Shown here in pieces: positions 1 through 12,461 of a stretch of 64,000 nucleotides of DNA (position 1 is its first letter; every line of letters begins with the position of its first letter). Where the stretch lies: NCBI GenBank assembly GCA_902591665.1, contig CACJBO010000002.1, forward strand, positions 87,398-151,397. Direction: 5' to 3'. This stretch comes from an uncultured SAR86 cluster bacterium (GTDB taxonomy: Bacteria > Pseudomonadota > Gammaproteobacteria > Magnimaribacterales > D2472). Made by a program: the position numbers and the translations under genes. The notes beneath the pieces are model-generated. The model was not told the origin of the DNA. It was given only the letters and a program-made list of their open reading frames with translations, and did not search any database.

Positions 1-2
1 CA

Positions 3-731
3 ACTTTAATTCATGATGATGTGGTTGATGAATCTCATACCAGGAGAGGAGTTAAATCAGTAAATAGTCTTTGGTCTAATGCTCATGGAGTTTTAATAGG
101 AGATTATATATATAGTAAGGCCTTTATCCTCATGGTAGAGGTCGGCGAATCCAAAATACTTCATGAGCTTGCAAATGCAACTAATGACATATCAAAGGGC
201 GAATTAATTCAACTCGATGCTCTTCAAAATCTTTCAATAAACTTAAAACAACTTGAGGCCATAAGCTACTTTAAAACAGGCAGGCTTTTTGAAGCTTCTG
301 CAAGAACAGGTGCAATACTAGCTAGAGGTGAAACAAGTTATATAAATAATATTTCTAAATGCGCTAAATATTTGGGGGTTCTTTTCCAGGTGAAAGATGA
401 TCTTCTTGATTACTCTCTTAAAGAAGAAGTTATTGGAAAACCTGTCTTTCAAGATATGAAAGAGGGAAAAGTTACTTATCCATTTTATTTTGCATACAAG
501 AATGCTGATAAAAATGATAAAGCAAAATTAAAAACATATTTAGGTAAAAATAAATTTAATGTCGAGAAAGCCTATAATTTAATACATCAATTAAACGGCA
601 TCAAAGAAACTGAACTGTTAGCTTCTAAATATTTAAATAAAGCAGTAGCTGCTGCAAATTCAATAAAAAATAAACATATAAAAGAAGAAATGTTAAAATT
701 AATTAATTCTGCACTTTATAGGAAAAAATGA
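3..731 (+). CDS. ispB: Octaprenyl/polyprenyl diphosphate synthase, 5'-truncated by the window edge
   Basis: Frame is open upstream of the listed GTG at 21 and reads [16 protein letters not shown] (first Asp-rich DDxxD motif); second motif at [10 protein letters not shown]. Confidence 0.9.
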   Translation, partial: TLIHDDVVDESHTRRGVKSVNSLWSNAHGVLIGDYIYSKAFILMVEVGESKILHELANATNDISKGELIQLDALQNLSINLKQLEAISYFKTGRLFEASARTGAILARGETSYINNISKCAKYLGVLFQVKDDLLDYSLKEEVIGKPVFQDMKEGKVTYPFYFAYKNADKNDKAKLKTYLGKNKFNVEKAYNLIHQLNGIKETELLASKYLNKAVAAANSIKNKHIKEEMLKLINSALYRKK

Positions 732-1252
732 GCTTTATACCAAAGTCTAGTTACAGTAAAAATGAACTAATAGACTGCTCTAACGGAAAACTCTTCACTA
801 AACCTGGGGACGGCAGGCTGCCGTCAGATAATATGTTAATGTTTGATGAAATAGTTGATATTAATGATAGCGGCGGAGAGTTCAACAAAGGAAGTGTTGT
901 TGCTAATTTGAATATCAATCCTGATCTTTGGTTTTTTGATTGTCATTTTAAAGAAGATCCTGTCATGCCAGGATGTCTTGGTTTAGATGCTATGTGGCAA
1001 TTATTAGGATTTTATCTTTTATGGTCGGGCTTGCCAGGAATTGGCAGAGCTTTGGGTGCTGAAAAAGTAAAGTTTTTTGGGCAAGTTCTCCCTAATGCAA
1101 AATTAGTTCGGTATGAATTAGATATTAAAAGAGTTATTAACAGAGGTGCTGTGTTAGGTTTAGCAAATGGTAAAATGTTTGTAGATGATAGGCAGATTTA
1201 TAGTGCTGAAAAACTTAAGGTTGGATTATTTGATGATCCAAGTAATTTTTAG
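728..1252 (+). CDS. fabA: 3-hydroxydecanoyl-ACP dehydratase/isomerase FabA
   Basis: [28 protein letters not shown] motif; adjacent to fabB. Confidence 0.95.
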   Translation: MSFIPKSSYSKNELIDCSNGKLFTKPGDGRLPSDNMLMFDEIVDINDSGGEFNKGSVVANLNINPDLWFFDCHFKEDPVMPGCLGLDAMWQLLGFYLLWSGLPGIGRALGAEKVKFFGQVLPNAKLVRYELDIKRVINRGAVLGLANGKMFVDDRQIYSAEKLKVGLFDDPSNF

Positions 1253-1255
1253 AAA

Positions 1256-2467
1256 ATGAGAAATGTTGTTATAACCGGTGTTGGTATTAAATCTTGTATT
1301 GGTAATACATACCAAGAGGTTTTAGATAGTCTTAAAAATGGAAAATCTGGTATCACAGCCAATGAAACATATAAAGAAATGGGTTTTAGGAGCCAGGTAT
1401 CGGGTAATGTTGACTTAAATTTTGCAGAATTAATTGATAGGAAGCTCTTCAGGTTCATGGGAGAAGCTTCTGCGTATGCATATTTAGCAGCTCAAGATGC
1501 AATTGAAATGGCCGGCATTTCTGATATTCATTTAAATTCTGAAAAAACTGGAATTGTTGCTGGGTCTGGAGGCTCATCTACAAGAGTAATGGTGTCAACT
1601 GCAGATATAACTAGAGACAAAGGCCCTAAGAGAATTGGCCCATATGCAGTAACAAAATCAATGGGTAGTTCCATATCTGCTATTTTAGGAACCGCTTATA
1701 AGCTAAAAGGCATCAATTATTCAATTTCATCAGCATGTGCAACAAGTGCTCACTGCATTGGCCATGGCGCAGATTTAATTAAGTCTGGGCAACAAGATAT
1801 TGTAATCGCTGGTGGTGGTGAAGATCTTCACTGGAGTTCTTCAAATTTATTTGATGCAATGGGTGCATTATCATCAAATTTTAATGACAACCCCTCTTCT
1901 GCTTCAAGAGCATATGATAAAAATAGAGATGGTTTTGTAATTTCAGGCGGGTCAGGAATGGTCATTCTTGAAGAAGAAGAGCATGCAAAAAAAAGGAATG
2001 CAGATATCTTAGCTAAGCTAACGGGATATTATGCAACTTCTGATGGTTATGACATGGTAGCACCATCTGGTGAAGGTGCGTTGAGGTGCATGAAAGGTGC
2101 AATGCATAGTCATGGATCGGAAGTGGACTATATCAATACTCATGGTACAAGTACTCCTGTTGGTGACGTTGCTGAATTAAAAGCAATAAAAGAACTTTTT
2201 AAAAACGATATACCAATAATAAGTTCAACCAAATCAATGACAGGCCATTCACTTGGAGCAACCGGAGTTCAAGAAGCAATATATTCAATAATGATGTTAA
2301 AAGAAAAATTTATTGCTCCGTCAATTAATATTGAAGAATTGTGTGATGAAGCTGAAGGAGTAAATATTGCTACAGAGACTATAGAAAAAGATGTTAATTC
2401 TGTTCTCAGTAACTCTTTTGGTTTTGGTGGTACAAACGCTAGCTTGGTAATATCAAATTATAAATAA
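1256..2467 (+). CDS. fabB: Beta-ketoacyl-ACP synthase I FabB
   Basis: SSACATSAHCIGHG active-site Cys, NTHGTSTPVGD and SMTGHSLGATG His motifs. Confidence 0.95.
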   Translation: MRNVVITGVGIKSCIGNTYQEVLDSLKNGKSGITANETYKEMGFRSQVSGNVDLNFAELIDRKLFRFMGEASAYAYLAAQDAIEMAGISDIHLNSEKTGIVAGSGGSSTRVMVSTADITRDKGPKRIGPYAVTKSMGSSISAILGTAYKLKGINYSISSACATSAHCIGHGADLIKSGQQDIVIAGGGEDLHWSSSNLFDAMGALSSNFNDNPSSASRAYDKNRDGFVISGGSGMVILEEEEHAKKRNADILAKLTGYYATSDGYDMVAPSGEGALRCMKGAMHSHGSEVDYINTHGTSTPVGDVAELKAIKELFKNDIPIISSTKSMTGHSLGATGVQEAIYSIMMLKEKFIAPSINIEELCDEAEGVNIATETIEKDVNSVLSNSFGFGGTNASLVISNYK

Positions 2468-2499
2468 GTTTTAAAAGACTGATTAAATCTTAAGCTATC

Positions 2500-3366
2500 T
2501 TATTCTTCATCAAACTTATTCTTAGTCCAAGGAAAAACAGAGGGCATATCTGCAGATATTTTATTAGGGAAATGTGCTTTTCTTTTTTCCAGAAATGACA
2601 TTACTCCTTCTTCAGCATCATCTGATGAGCCTCTGGATTGAATAACTTGGCTATCAATTTCATGAGCATCATATGGAGATGAAGACGATGAAAGTGTCCA
2701 CATCATTTGTCTTGTAAGTGCAACTGATACCTGTGAAGATTCATCAATTAGTTTGTGGGCTAATTTAATAGTTTCCCTCAACATATCCTCTGGTTTAAAA
2801 AGATATGTGATTAATCTGGATTCTTTTGCCACAGATGCATCGAAAATTTCACCAGAGTATGACCATTCTAGCGCCTTTGATATACCAACAATTTTTGGAA
2901 GAAACCAGCTTGAGCATGCATCAGGAGCAATTCCTCTTTTGGTAAACGGAAATGAAAATCTTGCATTAGTTGATGCTGTTCTTATGTCAGCGGCTAGTTG
3001 AAGCGTTGCCCCAACTCCTACAGCAACTCCGTTGCATGCTGTAAGAATTGGTTTAAGGCATTTATACATTCTTAAAACAAGCATCCCGCCAGAGTCTCTA
3101 TTAAAACCATGATTAGATTTATCTAAATTATTGAACTCATACTTGAAGGTTTCTTTGCCTGAAGATAAATCAGCTCCTGCACAGAAGGCGTTTCCAGAAC
3201 CTGTAATAATTAAAGCTTTAATATTATCTTTTTTATCAACTGTATCTAATACATCTAAAAGATCATGGAGCATTTGCTGATTAAATGCATTAAGTTTATC
3301 CGGTCTATTTAAGTGAACAATCGCTAAGGAATCACGCTCTTCGAATAAAATAGTTTTGTAGGCCAA
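2500..3366 (-). CDS. Enoyl-CoA hydratase/isomerase family protein
   Basis: Crotonase fold motifs HLNRPDKLNAFN, GSGNAFCAGADLS, NGVAVGVGATLQLAADIR; start codon would be TTG. Confidence 0.88.
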   Translation of the reverse strand: MAYKTILFEERDSLAIVHLNRPDKLNAFNQQMLHDLLDVLDTVDKKDNIKALIITGSGNAFCAGADLSSGKETFKYEFNNLDKSNHGFNRDSGGMLVLRMYKCLKPILTACNGVAVGVGATLQLAADIRTASTNARFSFPFTKRGIAPDACSSWFLPKIVGISKALEWSYSGEIFDASVAKESRLITYLFKPEDMLRETIKLAHKLIDESSQVSVALTRQMMWTLSSSSSPYDAHEIDSQVIQSRGSSDDAEEGVMSFLEKRKAHFPNKISADMPSVFPWTKNKFDEE

Positions 3367-3382
3367 AAGAAATAATTAAATC

Positions 3383-3820
3383 CTAAAAAGGTATATCGTC
3401 ATCTGTTAACCCTTCTCCAGAATTATCTTCAGGAAATGGTGATTCAGATTGATCAGAAGCCATAGAATTATTTGAACTTGAAGACCTTGAACCAAGCATT
3501 GTTAATTCACTGCCAACTATTTCTGTTGTCCATCTATCTGCACCATTTTTATCTTGCCATTTTCTAGTTTGCAATTTTCCTTCAACATAAACGCTAGAGC
3601 CTTTATCAAGATATTTTTCAACAATTTCAGCAAGTTTTCCAAAATAGACAACTCTATGCCATTCTGTTTTATCTCTCATTTCACCACTTTCTTTATCTTT
3701 CCAGGACTCAGTAGTTGCAATTGAAAGATTGGCAACAGCAGACTGAGTTGCTGTATATCTCATTTCAGGCTTTTGACCTAAATTACCTACTAAAATTACT
3801 TTATTTACGCCTCTACTCAT
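3383..3820 (-). CDS. ssb: Single-stranded DNA-binding protein
   Basis: [23 protein letters not shown] and acidic C-terminal tip DDDIPF. Confidence 0.97.
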   Translation of the reverse strand: MSRGVNKVILVGNLGQKPEMRYTATQSAVANLSIATTESWKDKESGEMRDKTEWHRVVYFGKLAEIVEKYLDKGSSVYVEGKLQTRKWQDKNGADRWTTEIVGSELTMLGSRSSSSNNSMASDQSESPFPEDNSGEGLTDDDIPF

Positions 3821-3889
3821 AATTACCTCTTATAATATTCTTAGAAGTTTAACCTAATTTAATTTTTTCATCACGGTATTTTAATTTAA

Positions 3890-6706
3890 ATGGATAGTAT
3901 TTTTATCAAAGGAGCTCGCACTCACAATCTTAAGAATATAAGCATTGAAATACCTAGAAATAAAATTATTGTGATTACAGGCTTGTCAGGTTCAGGCAAG
4001 TCTTCTTTAGCATTTGACACCCTTTATGCTGAAGGTCAAAGAAGGTATGTTGAATCCCTTTCAGCATATGCTAGACAATTTTTATCTATGATGGAAAAGC
4101 CTGATGTAGATCAAATTGAAGGCCTTTCTCCAGCAATTTCTATTGAGCAAAAAGCAACATCTCATAATCCAAGATCAACTGTTGGAACTGTTACTGAGAT
4201 ATATGATTATTTAAGGTTGCTTTATTCAAGGATTGGAACACCTATATGCCCGGATCATAATGAAGAATTAAGAGCAAAGACGGTATCAGAAATATGTGAC
4301 GAAATTTCTAAATTAAAAGATAGTTCAAAAATTATGATTCTATCTCCAATTGTTAGAGGTAAAAAAGGTGAACATCTGGCAGTTTACGAAGACTTAAGAA
4401 AAAATGGTTATGTCAGGGTTAAGGTAAATGGTGTTGTATACCCAATTGAAGAATTTCCTGAATTAGATAAGAATAAAAAACATGATATTTCAGCTGTAGT
4501 TGATCGTTTGGTGATTAAAAACTCAGAAGAAGATAGGTCTAGACTTGCAGAGTCAATTGAAACTTCTCTATATCTTTCTAATGGGCTAGTTGAAATTGAA
4601 GAGATTGATGAAAAGCTTTCAACACTACATTCATCTAATTTTTCTTGCTCGCAATGTGGATATGCTGTTGCTGAGCTAGAGCCTAGAATGTTTTCTTTCA
4701 ATAATCCATATGGAGCATGTACTAGATGTGACGGTCTTGGTGTTATTCAATATTTTAATGAAAAAAGATTAATTCAAGATGAAGATGTTTCAATATCAAA
4801 TGGAGCTATTAAGGGTTGGACAAGAAGGAATAGATTCTATTTTTATCAACTAAAATGTCTAGCCGCTCATTATGATTTCAGTCTGACAACTAAGTGGAAA
4901 GATTATAGTCAGGAGATAAAAGATATTATTCTTTGGGGATCAAAAGATAAAGTTGATTTTTCTCATAGATTTCGAAGTGGCAGCAGGATAGTTAGAAAAC
5001 ATAAATTTGAAGGGATTATCCCGAGTACTGAGAGGCGCTTTAAAGAAACAGATTCTGATTTTATTAGAGACGAATTGTCTAAATTAATGTCAAAAAGCAC
5101 TTGTGATGAATGTGATGGATCAAGATTAAACACTCAGTCAAGAAATGTTTTTATAAATAGCACACCAATACATTCAATAACAAGTATGAGAATTAATGAA
5201 GCCTTAGGCTTTATAAAAGCCATGAAGTTAGATGGTGCAAAAGAAAAAATTGCCGAAAAGATTTTAAAAGAAATTAGAGAACGTCTAACTTTTTTAGAAG
5301 ATGTTGGATTGAATTATTTAACTCTTGATAGAAGTGCTGAAACATTGTCGGGTGGTGAAGCCCAAAGAATTAGATTAGCAAGTCAAATAGGGTCAGGTCT
5401 AGTTGGAGTGACATATGTGCTCGATGAGCCATCAATCGGTCTTCATCAGCGGGACAATGAAAAACTTATTAAAACCCTTAAGAATCTTAAAGATCTAGGA
5501 AATACAGTAATTGTAGTTGAGCATGATGAAGAGGCTATTAGGTGTGCTGATTTTATTATTGATATTGGTCCAGGTGCTGGTGTTCATGGGGGTGAGATAT
5601 GTGCCAAAGGTTCTCTTGAAGATATATTAAAAAATAAGAAATCAATCACAGCAAAGTATCTATCTGGAAAAAAACAGATTAAGGCACCTAAAAAACGACT
5701 TACGCCAAATGAAAATAAGATAAGAATAATTAATGCGCATGAAAATAATTTAAAAAATATCTCTGCTGAGATACCTGTGGGTTTGTTTACCTGTATTACT
5801 GGTGTTTCAGGATCGGGTAAATCTTCCTTGATAAATCAAACACTCTTGCCATTAAGTTCTTTTATCTTAAATAAATCTAAATTATCAAAAGAAATTAAAT
5901 GTGAAAAAATTGAGGGTCTAGAAAATCTTGATAAGGTTATTAGTATTGATCAATCTCCAATCGGAAGAACTCCAAGATCTAATCCTGCTACTTATACCGG
6001 CTTATTTTCATATATAAGAGATTTGCTTTCAGAAACTATAGAAGCTAAATCCAGAGGCTATAAGCCTGGAAGATTTAGTTTTAATGTTAAAGGTGGAAGA
6101 TGTGAAGCCTGCCAGGGTGATGGAATGATAAAAGTAGAAATGCATTTCCTTGCTGATGTATATGTTAAATGTGATGTTTGTGATGGTCATAGATACAATG
6201 AACAAACACTAGAGGTTAAATATAAAGAAAAAAATATTAGCGACATATTAAACATGACAGTTGAAGAAGCATTAATATTTTTTGATGCTATCCCATCAAT
6301 AAAAAAGAAATTAATAACTTTGAATGATGTCGGACTTGGATATATAACTTTAGGGCAATCAGCTACCACCCTATCTGGAGGTGAAGCACAAAGAATTAAA
6401 CTTGCTAAAGAGTTATCAAAAAGAAGTACAGGAAAGACTCTATTTGTTCTTGATGAGCCAACAACAGGACTGCATTTTGCTGATATTGAATTACTACTAA
6501 ATGTTTTGAATCGCTTAAAAGATCAAGGGAATACAATTGTGGTGATCGAACATAATTTAGATGTTGTAAAAACTGCTGATTGGATTATAGATCTAGGCCC
6601 AGAAGGTGGAAGTGATGGAGGTAGTATTGTTGCATCAGGAACACCAGAGGAAATTGCAAAGATTTCTCAATCCTTTACGGGGCAATTTTTAAAGAAAATG
6701 TTATAA
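3890..6706 (+). CDS. uvrA: Excinuclease ABC subunit A
   Basis: Two Walker A motifs ([24 protein letters not shown]), two LSGGEAQRI signatures, Cys4 zinc fingers. Confidence 0.98.
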   Translation: MDSIFIKGARTHNLKNISIEIPRNKIIVITGLSGSGKSSLAFDTLYAEGQRRYVESLSAYARQFLSMMEKPDVDQIEGLSPAISIEQKATSHNPRSTVGTVTEIYDYLRLLYSRIGTPICPDHNEELRAKTVSEICDEISKLKDSSKIMILSPIVRGKKGEHLAVYEDLRKNGYVRVKVNGVVYPIEEFPELDKNKKHDISAVVDRLVIKNSEEDRSRLAESIETSLYLSNGLVEIEEIDEKLSTLHSSNFSCSQCGYAVAELEPRMFSFNNPYGACTRCDGLGVIQYFNEKRLIQDEDVSISNGAIKGWTRRNRFYFYQLKCLAAHYDFSLTTKWKDYSQEIKDIILWGSKDKVDFSHRFRSGSRIVRKHKFEGIIPSTERRFKETDSDFIRDELSKLMSKSTCDECDGSRLNTQSRNVFINSTPIHSITSMRINEALGFIKAMKLDGAKEKIAEKILKEIRERLTFLEDVGLNYLTLDRSAETLSGGEAQRIRLASQIGSGLVGVTYVLDEPSIGLHQRDNEKLIKTLKNLKDLGNTVIVVEHDEEAIRCADFIIDIGPGAGVHGGEICAKGSLEDILKNKKSITAKYLSGKKQIKAPKKRLTPNENKIRIINAHENNLKNISAEIPVGLFTCITGVSGSGKSSLINQTLLPLSSFILNKSKLSKEIKCEKIEGLENLDKVISIDQSPIGRTPRSNPATYTGLFSYIRDLLSETIEAKSRGYKPGRFSFNVKGGRCEACQGDGMIKVEMHFLADVYVKCDVCDGHRYNEQTLEVKYKEKNISDILNMTVEEALIFFDAIPSIKKKLITLNDVGLGYITLGQSATTLSGGEAQRIKLAKELSKRSTGKTLFVLDEPTTGLHFADIELLLNVLNRLKDQGNTIVVIEHNLDVVKTADWIIDLGPEGGSDGGSIVASGTPEEIAKISQSFTGQFLKKML

Positions 6707-6707
6707 A

Positions 6708-7121
6708 TTAGGCAGCAGAATCTTCTTTTAATTCTGGAGCTTCTGTTGAATCTATATCATCAAGATTTCTATCAACTAATTCTATATATGCCATATCAGC
6801 TTTATCACCTGGTCTGAATCCGGCCTTAATTATTCTTGTATAACCACCTTTTCTTTCTTTTGCATTAATAGCAATTTCTGTAAAAAGTTTTGCTACAGCT
6901 GCATCAGACCTAAGCTTATTAAAAGCAAGCCTTCTATTGGCAACAGTATCTTCTTTTCCAAGAGTAATTAGCGGCTCAATAACCTTTCTTAACTCTTTTG
7001 CTTTAGGCAAAGTAGTTTTGATAATATCTTGTTCTATCAAAGCTATAGCTAGATTTTTTAGAAGCGCCTTTCTATGTGAAGAGTTTCTATTTAACTTTCT
7101 TCCTGCTTTTCTATGTCTCAT
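6708..7121 (-). CDS. rplQ: 50S ribosomal protein L17
   Basis: [25 protein letters not shown]; downstream of rpoA. Confidence 0.97.
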   Translation of the reverse strand: MRHRKAGRKLNRNSSHRKALLKNLAIALIEQDIIKTTLPKAKELRKVIEPLITLGKEDTVANRRLAFNKLRSDAAVAKLFTEIAINAKERKGGYTRIIKAGFRPGDKADMAYIELVDRNLDDIDSTEAPELKEDSAA

Positions 7122-7124
7122 TTT

Positions 7125-8090
7125 TTATCCTACTGGTGGCCAGTTTTCTACATTCATACCCAAAGAAAGATCTTTAGATGCCAATACATCTTTAATTTCA
7201 TTTAAAGATTTTTTACCAAGGTTGGGAGTCTTTAATAGGTCAAACTCAGATCTATGGATTAAGTCTCCAATTAAGAAAATACTCTCAGCTTTTAGACAGT
7301 TTGTTGATCTTACTGTTAACTCAAGCTCTTCAATAGATCTTAATAATATAGGATCGAAGTCATTTTGATCCTTTTTAGCTTCTTGTTCAGCAATAGCATC
7401 TAAATCAACAAAAGCGCTAAGCTGTTGCTGAAGAATTGTAGCAGAATGCTCTATAGCTAGTTTTGGATCAAGAGTTCCGTCAGTTTCTAACTCAATTACT
7501 AATTTATCTAAGTCAGTTCTTTTTTCAAACCTTGCGTTATCAACAGTATAAGAAACTCTTCTTACAGGGCTGTATGAAGCATCTACTTTTAAAGCTCCAA
7601 CAACTCTATCTTCATCGTCTCTTAAATCAGCTGGCTCATACCCTCTTCCAGTTCTAACAGCAAGAGTCATCTTTAAATTAACCTTATCTACTATAGTCGC
7701 AATATGAAAATCTGGATTAACTAATTCGACAGTTCCAGGAACCTCAAATGAAGATGCAAGCACATCACATGGCCCAGTAACATCTAATGTTATCTCTGCA
7801 TGATTGCCTTCTATTATATTAACTGGCATATCTTTGATATTTAGTAAAATATCTATAACATCCTCTCTGACGCCCTCTATTGTACTGTATTCATGAGAAA
7901 TACCATCTATAGCTACGTCTGTAACTGCAGCACCAGGCATTGAGGATAATAAAATTCTTCTAAGGGCATTCCCTAGCGTATGACCAAAACCTCTTTCCAG
8001 TGGCTCTAAAGTAATCTTTGACAGATTTGGTGTTACGTCATCAACTTGAATTTCAGTTGGGACTAAAAGATCTATAACTGATATTTGCAT
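7125..8090 (-). CDS. rpoA: RNA polymerase alpha subunit
   Basis: [27 protein letters not shown]; start placed at MQISVIDLL (8090), preceded by GGAGAA, instead of the listed 8135 that overlaps rpsD. Confidence 0.96.
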   Translation of the reverse strand: MQISVIDLLVPTEIQVDDVTPNLSKITLEPLERGFGHTLGNALRRILLSSMPGAAVTDVAIDGISHEYSTIEGVREDVIDILLNIKDMPVNIIEGNHAEITLDVTGPCDVLASSFEVPGTVELVNPDFHIATIVDKVNLKMTLAVRTGRGYEPADLRDDEDRVVGALKVDASYSPVRRVSYTVDNARFEKRTDLDKLVIELETDGTLDPKLAIEHSATILQQQLSAFVDLDAIAEQEAKKDQNDFDPILLRSIEELELTVRSTNCLKAESIFLIGDLIHRSEFDLLKTPNLGKKSLNEIKDVLASKDLSLGMNVENWPPVG

Positions 8091-8112
8091 AATTTTCTCC
8101 GTCTTTAATATT

Positions 8113-8736
8113 TTATTTTGAGTAAAGCTCAACAATAAGGTTTTCGTTAATTTCTGTACTTAGATCAGTTCTATCTGGTACTGATTTATATACACCTTTT
8201 AGGTTTGGCTCATCTACTTCAATCCAATCACATTCCTCACGAGTTGCAGCAATTTTTAATGCAGCAGCAATCCTAAGCTGACCTTTTTTTCTATCTCTAA
8301 CTTGGATCTCATCACCAGGCTGAATTTGATAAGAAGGAATGTTTACAACTGAACCATTTACTTTGAAAGCTTTGTGAGAAACCATTTGTCTTGCTTCTGC
8401 CCTTGTTGATCCAAAACCCATTCTATAGACAACGTTATCCATTCTAGATTCAAGCAGACTTAATAAGTTCTCTCCTGTATTACCTTTTGATGAGGCAGCT
8501 TTTTTATAATAATTTCTAAATTGTTTCTCTAAGACACCGTACATACGTCTAACTTTCTGCTTTTCTCTTAACTGTAATCCGTAATCTGAAAGCCTGCCTC
8601 TTCTTGCTCCGCCTGCAGCACCTGGAGGAGAATCCATATTACATTTTGATTCAATGGCTCTAATACCACTTTTTAAATATAAATCTGTTCCTTCTCTTCT
8701 AGAAAGTCTTAATCTTGGTCCTGTATATCTAGCCAT
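8113..8736 (-). CDS. rpsD: 30S ribosomal protein S4
   Basis: [24 protein letters not shown]; alpha operon context. Confidence 0.97.
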   Translation of the reverse strand: MARYTGPRLRLSRREGTDLYLKSGIRAIESKCNMDSPPGAAGGARRGRLSDYGLQLREKQKVRRMYGVLEKQFRNYYKKAASSKGNTGENLLSLLESRMDNVVYRMGFGSTRAEARQMVSHKAFKVNGSVVNIPSYQIQPGDEIQVRDRKKGQLRIAAALKIAATREECDWIEVDEPNLKGVYKSVPDRTDLSTEINENLIVELYSK

Positions 8737-8747
8737 TTAATACTCCG

Positions 8748-9125
8748 TTAAACTCTTCTTTTCTTCGATGGGCGACATCCGTTGTGAGGAAGCGGCGTTA
8801 CATCAGTAATGCTCTTAATTTTTAATCCGCATGCATTTAAAGCTCTTATAGCAGACTCTCTTCCACCACCTGGTCCTTTTACTTTGACATCTAAATTTAT
8901 CATCCCAAACTCTTTTGCAGCATTTCCAGCTTTATCTGCTGCAATTTGAGCAGCAAACGGTGTACTTTTTCTTGAGCCTTTAAAACCAGATCCACCTGAA
9001 GTAGCCCAACATACTGTATTACCTTGTTTATCAGTAATCGTGATAATTGTATTATTAAATGAAGAGTGAACATGAGCTACTCCGTCAGTGACAATTTTTT
9101 TACCTTTTTTTCCTTTTACTGCCAT
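8748..9125 (-). CDS. rpsK: 30S ribosomal protein S11
   Basis: [18 protein letters not shown] ... [15 protein letters not shown]. Confidence 0.97.
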   Translation of the reverse strand: MAVKGKKGKKIVTDGVAHVHSSFNNTIITITDKQGNTVCWATSGGSGFKGSRKSTPFAAQIAADKAGNAAKEFGMINLDVKVKGPGGGRESAIRALNACGLKIKSITDVTPLPHNGCRPSKKRRV

Positions 9126-9129
9126 TTAT

Positions 9130-9486
9130 CTAACCTCTCATTGGCTTTTTAGGGCCTTTTCTTGTTCTTGCATTATTTTTAGTATTTTGACCTCTTGTAG
9201 GCAACTTCCTTCTGTGTCTAATACCTCTATAACTGCCAAGATCCATTAATCTTTTAATATTTGTGCTTATATTTCTTCTTAAATCGCCCTCAACAACAAT
9301 GCTTCCAATAGCAGATCTTAAGCTTTCTATTTCTTCTTCTGATAAATCAGAAATTTTTCTTGTGTAATCAATTTTTAATTCAGTACAAATATTTTGCGCT
9401 GTCTTCCTACCAATTCCAAAAATATGTGTAAGTGATATTTCAACGTGCTTGTTTTCTGGAATATTTACTCCTGCGATTCTAGCCAT
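9130..9486 (-). CDS. rpsM: 30S ribosomal protein S13
   Basis: [27 protein letters not shown]. Confidence 0.97.
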   Translation of the reverse strand: MARIAGVNIPENKHVEISLTHIFGIGRKTAQNICTELKIDYTRKISDLSEEEIESLRSAIGSIVVEGDLRRNISTNIKRLMDLGSYRGIRHRRKLPTRGQNTKNNARTRKGPKKPMRG

Positions 9487-9489
9487 AAA

Positions 9490-9606
9490 TTAACCTTGCC
9501 TCTGCTTATGTTTTTGATCTGTTTTGCAGATAACAAATAAGACCCCATTACGTCTTACAATTTTGCAATTTCTGCATATTTTTTTTACTGATGCTTTAAC
9601 TTTCAT
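9490..9606 (-). CDS. rpmJ: 50S ribosomal protein L36 (absent from the ORF track because it is only 38 aa)
   Basis: Manual translation: [38 protein letters not shown]; position between secY and rpsM. Confidence 0.96.
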   Translation of the reverse strand: MKVKASVKKICRNCKIVRRNGVLFVICKTDQKHKQRQG

Positions 9607-9607
9607 A

Positions 9608-10909
9608 TTACCTTTTATAATTTTTTAAATTAGCTTTTTTCATTAATGACGCATATTGCGATGACATCATATGAGACTGTACTTGTGCCATGAAGTCCAT
9701 TAAGACAACTACAATAATTAAAACGGATGTTCCACCAACAGAAATAGTTGGCGATATTCCCGCAAAATTAATCAATGCCAAAGGAAGTAAACATATTAAT
9801 GTTAAATAAATTGCCCCAAAAACAGTCAATCTTGCTAGAACAGAATCTATATAGTTCGCAGTCTGTTCACCAGGTCTAATTCCTGCTATGTAAGCACCTG
9901 AACGTTTTAAGTTATCTGAAACCTCTCTAGTATTGAATGTGAGGGCAAGCCATATAAAACAGAAACTTATAATTAATCCAGCAAAAACAAGAATATATAG
10001 TGGTTGTCCTGGATTTAATGCTAATGAGAAACTCTGTAGAAATCCAAATGATTCACTTTGTCCAAACCATGTTGATAAAGAAGCTGGAAATAACAAAAAG
10101 GTACTTGCAAAAATCGCAGGAATAACTCCTGCCATATTAACTTTGAAAGGTAGATGACTTGTCTGAGCTTGCATAAGCTTTCTACCCTGTTGTCTTTGAG
10201 CATAATTTACAGTTATTCTTCTCTGTCCTCTTTCAATAAATACAACAACGGCAATAACAGCCATTGATAAAAGGCCTATAGCGATTAAAAGTAGTACACT
10301 AAGATCGCCTTGTCTTGATTGCTCAAGCGCTTGTCCTATTGCTCCTGGTATGGTTGTTAAAATACTTGTTGCAATAATTATAGAAATACCATTACCTATG
10401 CCTCTTTCAGATACTTGCTCTCCAAGCCACATTAAGAACATGGTTCCTGCTACAACAGAAAATACTGCTGATACAAAAAATGATGGGCCTGGTGTATATG
10501 CTAAACCACTAGCTGAAAGGGTTACGGCTAATGCTGAAGCTTGAATAAATGCTAATACTGCTGTTCCATATCTTGTGTACTGAGTTATGGTATTTCTTCC
10601 AGCCTGACCATCTTTTTTAAGTTCTTGTAAATAGGGAATAGAATTAGAAAATAACTGCATAATAATTGCAGAAGATATATATGGCACAACATTTAGTGCA
10701 AAAATACTCATTCTTTCTAAAGCACCACCAGAGAAAAGATTAAACATCTCGATAATTGTGCCTTGGTTTTGATCAAATAAAGCGGCTAATCTATCAGGAT
10801 CTATTCCAGGAATAGGTATATGAGTTCCAATTCTGTAGACTAGAATTGCAACAAATACAAAGCGAAGTCTTTTCCAAAGATCGCTCATTCCTTTGCCCTG
10901 ATCACTCAT
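9608..10909 (-). CDS. secY: Preprotein translocase subunit SecY
   Basis: Multi-[44 protein letters not shown]. Confidence 0.97.
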   Translation of the reverse strand: MSDQGKGMSDLWKRLRFVFVAILVYRIGTHIPIPGIDPDRLAALFDQNQGTIIEMFNLFSGGALERMSIFALNVVPYISSAIIMQLFSNSIPYLQELKKDGQAGRNTITQYTRYGTAVLAFIQASALAVTLSASGLAYTPGPSFFVSAVFSVVAGTMFLMWLGEQVSERGIGNGISIIIATSILTTIPGAIGQALEQSRQGDLSVLLLIAIGLLSMAVIAVVVFIERGQRRITVNYAQRQQGRKLMQAQTSHLPFKVNMAGVIPAIFASTFLLFPASLSTWFGQSESFGFLQSFSLALNPGQPLYILVFAGLIISFCFIWLALTFNTREVSDNLKRSGAYIAGIRPGEQTANYIDSVLARLTVFGAIYLTLICLLPLALINFAGISPTISVGGTSVLIIVVVLMDFMAQVQSHMMSSQYASLMKKANLKNYKR

Positions 10910-11407
10910 TTACTTTTCAGACTCCTTTTCTACATCATTTGAGCCGACACTCTTTTCAACTTCAACAACAGTGCCGCCAGCTTTTTCAATAGACGATTTA
11001 GCTCCCTTGGTAACCTTTATACCCTCAACTGTTAATTTTGATTCAAGATCGAAAGTGCCAAATATTTTCACCTTTTTTACAGAACCGGGTATTATTTTGC
11101 TTTCTTTAAGAGTTGCTAAACTAACAACACCCATGCCATTTAAGTTTTTAATATTAACTTCTTTCAAATAATTATTTTTTCTTGATGAAAAACCAAATTT
11201 TGGTAATCTCATCTGTAAAGGCATTTGCCCGCCTTCAAAACCAAGTCTTACACCTCCACCAGATCTAGACTTTTGGCCTTTATGTCCTCTGCCTGCTGTC
11301 TTACCATTTCCTGAACCCATGCCACGTCCTACTCTTTTTCTATTCTGAGCAGTACCTTTGTTAGACAAAGTGTTTAAGGACATTGTATTTGCTTCACTTT
11401 CACTCAT
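10910..11407 (-). CDS. rplO: 50S ribosomal protein L15
   Basis: SLNTLSNKGTAQNRKRVGRGMGSGNGKTAGRGHKGQKSRSG; start placed at MSESEAN (11407) with AGGAAAG upstream. Confidence 0.95.
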   Translation of the reverse strand: MSESEANTMSLNTLSNKGTAQNRKRVGRGMGSGNGKTAGRGHKGQKSRSGGGVRLGFEGGQMPLQMRLPKFGFSSRKNNYLKEVNIKNLNGMGVVSLATLKESKIIPGSVKKVKIFGTFDLESKLTVEGIKVTKGAKSSIEKAGGTVVEVEKSVGSNDVEKESEK

Positions 11408-11408
11408 T

Positions 11409-11597
11409 TTAACTTTCCTGAATTTCAATCATGTCAGCTATCTTATTAACCAACCCACGATTACTTGGAGTATCTAAAACTGTTACGGTTTGGTTTAGTT
11501 TTTTAAAACCTAAGCCTTTAATACATAATTTATGCTTCTTCATTCGGCCTATTCCGCTCTTTACAAGTTTAATAGTCATTGTTTTTTCTTTACTCAT
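11409..11597 (-). CDS. rpmD: 50S ribosomal protein L30
   Basis: [30 protein letters not shown]. Confidence 0.94.
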   Translation of the reverse strand: MSKEKTMTIKLVKSGIGRMKKHKLCIKGLGFKKLNQTVTVLDTPSNRGLVNKIADMIEIQES

Positions 11598-12103
11598 GAT
11601 GCTTGCTCTACTTTTTTGCCTCTTCTTGCAGAAACTGTATCAGGAGACTCCATTGCACTTAGTGCGTTAATGGTAGCTCTAACAACATTTACTGGATTAG
11701 TTGATCCATAACATTTAGCAAGAACATTTTGGACTCCAGCTAATTCTAAAACCGCTCTCATGGCTCCACCAGCGATGATTCCCGTTCCTTCAGAGGCTGG
11801 TTGCATATATACATTTGCAGAACCATGCTTGGCTTTAACTGGATACCACAAAGTTGTATTATTTAATTCAACTTCAACCATGCTTCTTCTAGCATTTTCC
11901 ATAGCTTTTTGAATTGCAATTGGTACCTCTTTAGCCTTACCTCTTCCAAAACCAACTCTTCCGTTTCCATCACCAACAACTGTAAGAGCTGTAAAGCCAA
12001 AAATTCTTCCACCTTTAACAACTTTTGCTACTCTATTAACTTGAACTAACTTTTCTTCAAGAGCATCAACTTGTTGATTATTTGCTACATTGTTATCTTT
12101 CAT
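11594..12103 (-). CDS. rpsE: 30S ribosomal protein S5
   Basis: [34 protein letters not shown]. Confidence 0.97.
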   Translation of the reverse strand: MKDNNVANNQQVDALEEKLVQVNRVAKVVKGGRIFGFTALTVVGDGNGRVGFGRGKAKEVPIAIQKAMENARRSMVEVELNNTTLWYPVKAKHGSANVYMQPASEGTGIIAGGAMRAVLELAGVQNVLAKCYGSTNPVNVVRATINALSAMESPDTVSARRGKKVEQAS

Positions 12104-12110
12104 AATTTAA

Positions 12111-12458
12111 TTAAAACTCCAGTCCAGCTTGTCTAGCAGAATCAGCTAAAGCTTTTATTCGGCCATGATATTTATATCCAGATCTATCAAAAACAACTTT
12201 TTTAACTCCATTTTCAATTGCTCTTTCAGCAACCTTCTTACCAACAGCTTCAGCACCAGCAACGTTATTTGCTTGCTCACCCATATCTTTTTCAGCTGTT
12301 GATGCAGATGCAATAACAGTTGTACCTAGGCTATCAAAGACTTGTGCATAGAAATGCTTAGATGATCTGTAAACACTTAATCTTGGAGTCTCTTGACTCT
12401 TAATATTCATTCGAGTTTTTTTAGCTCGTCTTAATCTAGATGTATTTTTAATACTCAT
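12111..12458 (-). CDS. rplR: 50S ribosomal protein L18
   Basis: RLSVYRSSKHFYAQVFD ... FDRSGYKYHGRIKALADSAR. Confidence 0.97.
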   Translation of the reverse strand: MSIKNTSRLRRAKKTRMNIKSQETPRLSVYRSSKHFYAQVFDSLGTTVIASASTAEKDMGEQANNVAGAEAVGKKVAERAIENGVKKVVFDRSGYKYHGRIKALADSARQAGLEF

Positions 12459-12461
12459 TTT

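Noticed and set aside
1249-1458. Antisense or overlapping ORFs in core genes (e.g. 1249-1458 -, 2753-3001 +, 4408-4701 -, 20021-20431 +, 23564-23896 +, 30089-30478 +)
   Set aside because: Wholly inside strongly supported genes on the other strand, with no recognisable family.
8091-8135. N-terminal extension of rpoA in the ORF track
   Set aside because: Overlaps rpsD; the conserved start MQISVIDLL has a good RBS.
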